Assembly (NCBI GenBank): GCA_963787645.1
Contig: CAWBDS010000002.1
Coordinates: 1,488,001 to 1,552,000, forward strand
Source of the DNA: Palsa-504 sp963787645
GTDB taxonomy: Bacteria > Actinomycetota > Actinomycetes > Streptosporangiales > Streptosporangiaceae
Length of the DNA: 64,000 nt
Direction: 5' to 3'
The notes beneath the pieces are model-generated. The model was not told the DNA's origin and searched no databases. It saw nothing but the letters and a program-made list of their open reading frames with translations. The position numbers and the translations under genes were made by a program. Positions 57,651 through 64,000 of the stretch are shown in pieces; positions within the stretch are counted from its first letter, which is position 1, and each line of letters starts with the position of its first letter.

Positions 57651-58521
57651 CCAGCGCAGATCGGTGCCGCCCTACGCGGAGAGGCTGGCCTGGCTCGAGG
57701 CTCAGGAAGCAGAGACGCCGGCCGACCAGCGTGGGCGCCGCCTGGCCAACCGGGCCTGGGCGGCTCTGTGGCCCAAAGTGCTCGCGATCGCCATCGTGCT
57801 CGCGATATGGGAGCTGATCCACGTCAGCGGGTGGAAGAAGCTCATCTTCCCCGGGCCCGCCGGGACCCTGTCGGACCTGTGGGGTCAGCTACAGCACGGG
57901 CTGCTCTGGCACGCCATCGCCATCACCTCCGAGCGCGCGGTCATCGGGTTCGCGCTAGCGGTGGTGATCGGCGCCGTGGTCGGCGCGCTGGTCTCGCGGA
58001 TCGGGCCGCTGCGGGCCGGGGTCGGTTCTCTGATCACCGGGATGCAGACGATGCCGTCGATCGCCTGGTTCCCGTTCGCCATCATCCTGTTCGGTATCAG
58101 CACCACGACCATCATGTTCGTCATCGTCCTAGGTGCGGCGCCGTCCATCGCCAACGGGCTGATCGCGGGCGTGGACTACACTCCGCCGCTCCTGCTGCGG
58201 GCGGGCAAGATGATGGGGTTGCGCAGGCTCTCCCTGTACCGGTACCTGATCCTGCCCGCCTCGCTGCCCGCGTTCGTGGCCGGGTTGAAGCAGGGCTGGG
58301 CGTTCGCCTGGCGCAGCCTGGTGGCCGGCGAGCTGCTGGTCACCATCGCGAACCAGCCGTCCCTGGGCGTGCTGCTGTCGACCGACCAGGACCAGGCCGA
58401 CATGCAGGGCGCCACCTCGATCATCATCGTGATCTTGATCCTGGGCATCATCGTGGACATGCTGTTCGGCCTGGGCGATCGGGCCATCAGGCGGCGCTGG
58501 GGCCTGACCGGCACGGTCTGA
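57637..58521 (+). CDS. ABC importer permease, SsuC/TauC type
   Basis: This 294-residue protein has six membrane segments and the inner-membrane binding motif PSIANGLIAGVDYTPPLLLRAGKMMGLRRLSLYRYLILPASLPAFVAGLKQGWAFAWRSLVAGEL (EAA loop). It closes a sulfonate/nitrate-type importer with the two preceding genes. The ATG lies inside the ATPase 3' end, a 14-base overlap. Confidence 0.92.
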   Translation: MAPGNQRRSVPPYAERLAWLEAQEAETPADQRGRRLANRAWAALWPKVLAIAIVLAIWELIHVSGWKKLIFPGPAGTLSDLWGQLQHGLLWHAIAITSERAVIGFALAVVIGAVVGALVSRIGPLRAGVGSLITGMQTMPSIAWFPFAIILFGISTTTIMFVIVLGAAPSIANGLIAGVDYTPPLLLRAGKMMGLRRLSLYRYLILPASLPAFVAGLKQGWAFAWRSLVAGELLVTIANQPSLGVLLSTDQDQADMQGATSIIIVILILGIIVDMLFGLGDRAIRRRWGLTGTV

Positions 58522-58548
58522 GCTCAGCCACGGAAAGCAGGCCACGAG

Positions 58549-59379
58549 TCACTGCCACGGGATCGACGCTTCGTTCAGCAAAAATTTCAAAGCCGCCGCG
58601 GCGCGAGCAAAGCCCTCCGGGCCGCTGAAGCCGCCGAAGCGTCCGGCCTGGGCCAGGTGCGGCTCGAGCGACATGAAGCCCGCGAAGCCCGAGTCGCGCA
58701 GCGCGGCCAGCGTCGGGCGCAGCTCTCCGTCGCCCTGGCCGGCCGGGACCACCTCACCGGTCGCCATGATTGCGTCCTTGACCTGCAGATAGACCAGGTG
58801 GGGGCGGATCAGGGGGTACGCGTCACAGAAGGGCCGGACGCCGCACTGGACGAAGTTCGCCGGGTCGAAGGTGGCCCGCAGGGCGGGCGAGCCGACGGCG
58901 GTGATCAGGTCGGCGCACCGGTCCGGGACATCGCCGTAGATCGCCTTCTCGTTCTCGTGCGCGAGGATCAGCCCGCGCACCTCGGCGACCCGGGCCATGG
59001 CCCCCATTCGGTCGATGACCTGGGCCCGGTACCGCTCGGGTGGTGCTCCGGCGGGCAGGAAGAACGAGAAGATCCGAACGATCGTGGTGCCCAGCGCGTC
59101 GGCCACGTCGGCCACGCGGCGCAACCGGTCCAGCTCCGGGCCGAGCGGCGCCTCGACGGGGATCTTGCCGATGGGCGAGCCAATCGCCGAGACCGTCACC
59201 CCGGCGCCCTGCACCGCCGCGCGGAACGCGGTCAGCTGTTCGGCGGTGAAGTCGGCGACGTTCACCGACCAGGCGCTGCGCAACTCCAGGTGAGTGATCG
59301 ACTCGGCGGCCAGCGTGGCCAGCTGGGCCTGCGGGTCGGGTGAGATTTCGTCGGCGAAGCCGCTCAAGATGACGGTCAT
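58549..59379 (-). CDS. TIM-barrel sugar isomerase/epimerase-like protein
   Basis: This 276-residue protein of the xylose-isomerase-like TIM-barrel family (AP endonuclease 2 fold) has GFADEISPDPQAQLATLAAESITHLELRSAWSVNVADFT at the start, and metal-site residues in LILAHENEKAIYGD (Glu/His), ATFDPANFVQCG and LVYLQVKDA, then FAGFMSLEPHL. Such proteins isomerise or epimerise sugars and inosose-type compounds. The ATG overlaps the oxidoreductase stop (ATGA). It lies in a three-gene set with the MocA oxidoreductase and a second TIM-barrel gene, suggesting a carbohydrate catabolic operon. Confidence 0.87.
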   Translation of the reverse strand: MTVILSGFADEISPDPQAQLATLAAESITHLELRSAWSVNVADFTAEQLTAFRAAVQGAGVTVSAIGSPIGKIPVEAPLGPELDRLRRVADVADALGTTIVRIFSFFLPAGAPPERYRAQVIDRMGAMARVAEVRGLILAHENEKAIYGDVPDRCADLITAVGSPALRATFDPANFVQCGVRPFCDAYPLIRPHLVYLQVKDAIMATGEVVPAGQGDGELRPTLAALRDSGFAGFMSLEPHLAQAGRFGGFSGPEGFARAAAALKFLLNEASIPWQ

Positions 59380-60414
59380 CGGCCCAGCCCCACCGGACGG
59401 CCGGTCCGCGATGACTCGTACGCGGCCAGCACGATCTCCAGCGCGTCGCGGCCGTCGCGGCCGCTGACCGCCGGCTGGCGTCCGGTATCGACCGCGGCCA
59501 GCAGGTCGGCGAGCTGGGCGGCGTGGCTGGCCACCTCCAGCGCCGCCGGGTCCGCGGCCGCCGAGGGTCCGGCGCCGCCGGGACCGGCCGGGCTCTCGAC
59601 GCCGGCGTCGGTGACCAGCGCGCGGCCGGTGAGCTGGCCGTCCTGGACGGTCACCGTGCCCTGGGTACCGGTGATCTCCAGGCGCTGCGGGAAGCCGGGG
59701 AAGGCGGCGGTGCTGGACATGATGGTGCCGACCGCGCCCGAGGCGAACCGGACCATGGCCAGCGTGGTGTCCTCCACCTCGATCTCGTGGGCCTGCGTGG
59801 TGCACACCGCGGTGACCTCAGCGGCCGGGCCCAGGCACCAGCGCAGCAGGTCGACGTAGTGGACGCCCTGGTTCATCAGCGATCCGCCGTCCATCGCGTA
59901 GGTGCCGCGCCACGCGGCACTGTCGTAGTAGGCCTGCGTGCGGTACCACTTGGTGCTGGCCTCACCGAGCACCAGCCGTCCCAGGGCACGCTCGTTGAGC
60001 AGGCGCTTGACCTCGATCAGGCCGGGGTCGAAACGATGCTGGGAAATCACGGTCATGGTCACGCCGGCCGCGCGCGCCGCGTCGATGAGCCGGTCCGCGG
60101 CCTCCAGGCTGACGTCGATCGGCTTCTCCACGACCAGGTGCTTGCCGGCCTGCGCCGCCTGGACCCCGATCCGCGCGTGCAGGCCGCTCGGTACGCAGAC
60201 GCAGACCACCTCGACGTCGCGGCGGGCCAGCAGCGCGGCGAGATCGGGTTCGGCCGGGCAGCCGCGGGCGGCGGCGAAGGCCGCGGCCGCGCCGGGCACC
60301 AGGTCCGTGACCGCCGCCAGCCGGGCATAGCCCTGTTTCCGAGAGCAGGGCGATCGCGTCGGCGTGCACCGAGGCGATCACCCCGGCGCCGACGATCCCG
60401 AAACCGCGGGTCAC
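59376..60414 (-). pseudogene. Gfo/Idh/MocA oxidoreductase, frameshifted near its N-terminus
   Basis: From GTG 60414 the N-terminus reads VTRGFGIVGAGVIASVHADAIALLSETG, a Rossmann NAD(P)-binding site (GxGxxxxxHxxA). Near 60331 an extra G breaks the frame; the rest continues PGAAAAFAAARGCPAEPDLAALLARRDVEVVCVCVPSGLHARIGVQAAQAGKHLVVEKPI with the catalytic EKP, and DGGSLMNQGVHYVDLLRW with the conserved His. GGAGGTGGG precedes the GTG, which overlaps the upstream gene stop. It oxidises a sugar or inositol derivative; the substrate is not known. Confidence 0.88.
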
Positions 60415-61261
60415 GTACCCACCTCCATCCACTCGGCTAGCACCCTGAGGTGCTGCGGCAGCGCGACCTCGGGCGCCTCGATCTCAGGATGCCAGCGCTT
60501 CTCCCACTCCACCGAGATCCAGCCCTGGTAGCCGCCCGCCGCGAGCAGGCCGAGCATCTCCCTGACCGGCACCTCGCCCTCGCCGAGCAGGACCAGCTCC
60601 CAGTCACCGCCGGGCCTGCGGCGGGCATCCTTGACCTGCGCGAGCAGGATGCGCCGGCCGAGGTTGGCGTAGACGTCGGCGGGGGACTCGCCCACGCGGT
60701 ACGGGTGATGACTGTCCCACACCGCGCCTACCCAGTCCGGGTCGGCCATGCGCCAGCAGCGACGCCACTACGGACGAGGCGGAGAAGTCGTCGTGAGTCT
60801 CGACCCCGATGGCGACGCCGAGCCGCCGGGCCAGCGGCACGCACGACTCGAGCACCCGGGCCGCGGCCCGCGAGCTGCTCCTGGCGTTCGGTCCGGTCGG
60901 CGGCCAGCGTACCGCCGAACACGCGGACCAGCGGGGCCTCCCAGTCGCTGGCCAGCTCGAGGAACCGGCGCAGGTCGGGACCTGGATCCTCACCGGTCAG
61001 GCGGATCGAGCTGTCCACCGCGACGACCGGCAGCCCGGCCGCGGTCACGGTCCGCTTGACCTGAGCGCGGGCCGCAGCGGGCATCCGCGGGTCGATGAGC
61101 TCGCCGTCGATGAGCCGCAGTTCGACGCCGGCGTAGCCCCACCGGCGGCCGAGCGAGACGGCTGAGGCCAGGCTGGCATCCGGAAACGCCAGCGTGCTGA
61201 AGGCGATGCGCACCGGGGAGTCGTCCGGTGCGCCGCCGGTCTCCGTGGGCACTACGGGCAT
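60411..61261 (-). pseudogene. Second TIM-barrel isomerase-like gene, two frame breaks
   Basis: Three successive frames carry pieces of one xylose-isomerase-like barrel. First MPVVPTETGG...VRIAFSTLAFPDASLASAV, RRWGYAGVELRLIDGELIDPRM (61261 to about 60880). Then RAAARVLESCVPLARRLGVAIGVETHDDFSASSVVASLL (to about 60750). Then MADPDWVGAVWDSHHPYRVGESP and ILLAQVKDARRRPGGDWELVLLGEGEVPVREMLGLLAAGGYQGWISVEWEKRW, ending at 60411. ETHDD, WDSHHP, QVKDA and SVEWE hold the metal-site residues of the family. Probably one functional gene obscured by two indels. Confidence 0.82.
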
Positions 61262-61351
61262 ATGTGTCCCATGATGTTCACGAGGAACATGAACAGATAC
61301 CTTGCGCCATGGCTCCCTGTTACTAGCTGGGCTAATGTGATGCTGGGGTGA

Positions 61352-61390
61352 GGCCCGTTCCTGACCGAGCGAAACGGCCAGGAACGGGCC
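61352..61390 (-). terminator. Hairpin downstream of the peptide-binding protein gene
   Basis: GGCCCGTTCCTG (61352-61363) pairs over 12 bases with CAGGAACGGGCC (61379-61390), loop of 15. It lies 32 bases beyond the stop of the 61422-63122 gene and before the TIM-barrel gene start. No T-run; stem-only terminator as usual here. Confidence 0.75.
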
Positions 61391-61421
61391 CGCTTGTTGT
61401 TCTGTGGCAGCCCGGGGAGGG

Positions 61422-63122
61422 CTACCGCGGACGCAGGTGCAGGATTACTACCTCATCGGTGCCGGAGCCGGGACCGTTGTTCGTTCCCGACGGCTGGCCG
61501 CTGTCGTAGGGGTTCTGCTGGGTCGGCCAGCCGGTGTAGTTCTGCGAGTTGTACTCGAACCACTCCGGTGCCGTGGTGACCGGGATGATCGGCAGGTTGG
61601 CCGCGATGTACTGCTCGAGCGGGACGAGGGCGGTGGCCTGTTGCGCGACCGTCGTCGCCCCGGCCAGCGTGGCCAGGTCGGCGTTGATCGCCGGGTCGTT
61701 CAGCCGCTCGTAGTCGCCGACGGCGGCCGAGCCGGAGGCGAGCGTACTGTTCAGCCAGCCGTTGTACTCGTTGTACGGGGTGATCCCGCCGTTCGACCAG
61801 TGCTCGGTCACCGAGAAGTCGCCGCTGGCGACGTCTTGGTTCCAGGCGTCCACCGACAGGCCCTCGAACGTCGCGTCGATCCCGGCCGCCTTCATCTCCT
61901 GGGCGGCGATGGCGTCGACCTGAGACATGTCCGTGTACGCGGTCGGGGCGATGATCGTCACCGAGACTTCCTTACCGCCCTTCTGGAAGAAGCCGTTGCT
62001 CCCCTTGGTGAAGCCGGCCTTGGTCAGTACCTGCTCGGCCGCGGCCGTGTTGCTGGTGCTCGGCATGGTCGCCGACGACACCGGTCCGGCCCAGGCCTGG
62101 AAGGTCGGCAGCGTCAGCCCGCCCGATTCGGTGACCGGGCTCGCCAGACCGGCTTCGCCCTCGGAGGCGAGCAGGGTGCGGTCGACCGCCAGGCTCATCG
62201 CCTGCCGCACGGCCAGCTGGTTGGTCGGCCACTTGGTCAGGTTCGGCTCGAGGCTCTCGTCGCCGCCGGCCGCCTCCCAGTAGTTGTGGTGGGCCGGGTC
62301 GGTGGCGACGAAGTTCTTCTGCAGGCCGGGGATGTAGTTCCCGGTCCAGTCGATCTGGTTGTTGAACAGTGCGTTGAGCGCGCCGGTGTTGGAGGTGTAG
62401 GCCGGGAAGTCGACGGTCGGGACCTGGACGTCGGCGGGCTGCCAGTAGTAGGGGTTCTTCTTCAGCGTGAAGCCCTGCGGCGTGAAGCTGCCCAGCATGT
62501 ACGGCCCGGTACCGACCGGGGTCGCGTCCGCGAAGGTCCCCGGGTTGACGCCGTTCCACTGGGACTTCGGCACGATCGCCTGGCCGGCGATCTCCTCCAG
62601 ATTGGTGTACTGCGAGGTCGGGAAGTTGAGCGTCACGGTGTTGCCGGACGTGCTCACGCTGGAGAGGTTCAGGCCGCCGCTGTTGATCGACGCGTTGGCC
62701 TTCACCAGATCGAAGGTGAACGCGACGTCGGCCGGGGTCAGCGGAGTGCCGTTGTTCCACTTCACGCCCTGGCGGATGGTGAAGGTGATCGTCTTGTCGC
62801 CGTTAGACCACGCGTAGGACGTGGCGAGCCACGGGTACTGGATAGTCGGCGAGGCGAGGTCGAACTGGATCAGCGGCTCGTAGATGAGCCCGGTCGCGCC
62901 CATGCCGTATGCGGCCTGGGTGGGGACGAACGGGTTGAACGCCTGGGTGATGGTGGTCTCCGGCGAGCTCTCCATAACCAGGGTCTTTCCTGTGGTCGTC
63001 GCGGTGCTGCCGCCGGAGCTCGTACTCGAACCTGAACTCGACGAACAGGCGGCGAGCCCGGCCGTGAGCAGGCCGGCGGCCGCCAGCGCAATGAGCCTTC
63101 TTCGGCTATGCAATCTCCTCAT
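61422..63122 (-). CDS. Peptide/nickel-type ABC substrate-binding lipoprotein
   Basis: This 566-residue lipoprotein has a signal ending ALAAAGLLTAGLAACSSSSG with the lipobox Cys at about 26. The mature protein is an SBP family 5 (OppA/DppA-like) fold: TITQAFNPFVPTQAAYGMGATGLIYEPLIQF, TFTIRQGVKWNNGTPLTPADVAFTFDL, ATPVGTGPYMLGSF, RQAMSLAVDRTLLAS. It delivers peptides, or in this family often oligosaccharides, to a Dpp/Opp-type transporter, whose ATPase gene lies immediately upstream. The C-terminal end is Gly/Ser-rich (GTNNGPGSGTDE). Confidence 0.93.
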   Translation of the reverse strand: MRRLHSRRRLIALAAAGLLTAGLAACSSSSGSSTSSGGSTATTTGKTLVMESSPETTITQAFNPFVPTQAAYGMGATGLIYEPLIQFDLASPTIQYPWLATSYAWSNGDKTITFTIRQGVKWNNGTPLTPADVAFTFDLVKANASINSGGLNLSSVSTSGNTVTLNFPTSQYTNLEEIAGQAIVPKSQWNGVNPGTFADATPVGTGPYMLGSFTPQGFTLKKNPYYWQPADVQVPTVDFPAYTSNTGALNALFNNQIDWTGNYIPGLQKNFVATDPAHHNYWEAAGGDESLEPNLTKWPTNQLAVRQAMSLAVDRTLLASEGEAGLASPVTESGGLTLPTFQAWAGPVSSATMPSTSNTAAAEQVLTKAGFTKGSNGFFQKGGKEVSVTIIAPTAYTDMSQVDAIAAQEMKAAGIDATFEGLSVDAWNQDVASGDFSVTEHWSNGGITPYNEYNGWLNSTLASGSAAVGDYERLNDPAINADLATLAGATTVAQQATALVPLEQYIAANLPIIPVTTAPEWFEYNSQNYTGWPTQQNPYDSGQPSGTNNGPGSGTDEVVILHLRPR

Positions 63123-63146
63123 CAGTGTCGTCCTTCTCTCGGGATT

Positions 63147-64000
63147 TCATCGGTTGTGGACTATGTGGTCGTCGTGTCCCCATCTCGTCCGTGGCCCGGA
63201 AACGAGCTCCGGTGCCGCGACGTCCAGGTGCCAGCAGGCCGCACCCCGCGTGTCCGAAATCTGCGTCAGGGCCGGGTCCTCCCGCCGGCATAGGTCATCG
63301 GCGAACGGGCACCTGGGATTGAACGGGCAGCCCTGCGTGGCCGCGCTGCCGTCCAGGTTCTGCGGCCTTCCGGATGCGGTGGCGGGCCCCTGGCGCCGGC
63401 TGCCGGCGCGAAGCGCGCTGCCGAGGTTGTCCGGGTCCGGCGCGGAGGCGACCAGCAGCTGCGTGTAGGGATGCGCCGGCGCGCTGGGTGAGCTCCTCGG
63501 CCGGGCCTCGCTCGACGATCTCTCCGGCGTACATGACCAGGATCTCGTCCGCGAAGTAGCGGGCCGAGGCGATGTCGTGGGTGATATAGAGCATGGCGAG
63601 GCTGAAGCGCCGGCGGAGGTCGTCGAGCAGGTTCAGCATCTCCAGCCGGATCGAGACGTCCAGCATGGACACCGGTTCGTCGGCGAGCAGCACGCTCGGC
63701 CGGGCGGCCAGCGCCCGGGCGAAGGAGACCCGCTGGCGCTGGCCGCCGGACAGCTCGTGCGGGTACTTGGCCAGGAACTGCTTGGCCGGCGTGAGCCGGA
63801 CCTGCTCCATCAGGCTGACGACCTCCTGGCCGACCTTCGCGTCCTGGCCCTGATGAAGCTTCACCGGGCGTTCGAGGTGATAGCGCACGGTATGTATCGG
63901 GTTGAGCGAGGAGAACGGGTCCTGGAACACGAGCTGGACCTCGCTCTTGTACCGGCGGAAGTCCCCGCGGCTGGACACCTCCACCTGCTTGCCGTCCAGC
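63147..64000 (-). pseudogene. OppF/DppF-type ABC ATPase, partial at window edge, frameshifted
   Basis: The frame runs from the window edge: LDGKQVEVSSRGDFRRYKSEVQLVFQDPFSSLNPIHTV (Q-loop), HELSGGQRQRVSFARALAARPSVLLADEPVSMLDVSIR, LYITHDIASARYFADEI (H-loop). Near 63478 the frame breaks by one extra base. The following frame carries the OppF C-terminus RPAHPYTQLLVASAPDPDN...GCPFNPRCPFADDLCRREDPAL...GAACW to TGA at 63147-63149. The four cysteines of that part are the OppF/DppF zinc-like C-terminal motif. The Walker A lies outside the window. It is upstream of the SBP gene by 24 bases in one operon. Confidence 0.85.

Noticed and set aside
61404..63035. 543-codon frame antisense to the peptide-binding protein
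   Set aside because: Composition typical of a shadow frame; the lipoprotein on the opposite strand is complete.

Overview
The window is very GC-rich actinobacterial chromosome. Pointers to an aerobic actinomycete include a WhiB protein, an OpcA/Zwf/Tal/Tkt pentose-phosphate block, an actinobacterial-type SUF operon, acVLRF1, a DUF1707 protein, frequent GTG starts and ATGA/GTGA start-stop overlaps. Gene order around heme A synthase, tkt-tal-zwf-opcA-pgl and suf resembles the conserved core of Streptomyces-like genomes. The sequence does not support a genus name.

Layout: 0-4 kb holds the start of glgX and an assimilatory sulfate-reduction operon read leftward: a cysteine leader peptide, sulfite reductase, a tiny zinc ribbon, cysH and a CbiX-type chelatase. 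4-12 kb has a cysteine-rich micro-protein, a WhiB protein, a tyrosine-rich repeat protein, an MscS channel, an acetate transporter, a DUF1707 protein and a polytopic glycosyltransferase-like protein. 11.4-19 kb is the oxidative and non-oxidative pentose-phosphate block plus heme A synthase. 19-22.7 kb has an EamA exporter and then a tightly packed minus-strand tRNA array. The array mixes canonical and degenerate tRNAs, and an IS256-family element interrupts it. 22.7-26.5 kb is an accessory patch: a hemerythrin-like pseudogene, AraC regulator, MFS transporter and aminotransferase. 26.5-37.3 kb has an ABC-2 drug exporter, a metal/organo-arsenical-type permease behind a CsoR-like operator, a zinc-less DksA-like protein, hydrolases, a ValRS-like synthetase, a WYL regulator and an amidohydrolase.

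37.4-43.9 kb is a complete SUF iron-sulfur operon (sufR-B-D-Rieske-C-S-U-T), fed conceptually by the sulfur genes at the left end. 43.9-47.8 kb has an SseB protein, the ribosome-rescue factor acVLRF1, an ABC-F ATPase with a possible short leaderless uORF, and a small HTH protein. 47.9-55 kb carries three ABC exporter half-units. Two of these form an operon divergent from a TetR regulator across a strong operator dyad, followed by a sulfotransferase. 55-64 kb is a transport and catabolism region: a nitrate/sulfonate-type ABC importer, two TIM-barrel isomerase-like genes flanking a Gfo/Idh/MocA oxidoreductase, and a peptide-type ABC importer cut by the window edge.

Many otherwise conserved genes carry single reading-frame breaks (opcA, sufR, the sulfonate-type ATPase, the MocA oxidoreductase, a TIM-barrel gene, oppF, a hemerythrin-like gene, and probably the end of the MFS gene). 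Such dense breaks in housekeeping genes suggest residual indel errors in the assembly at least as much as true pseudogenes, and this limits how the broken genes can be read.
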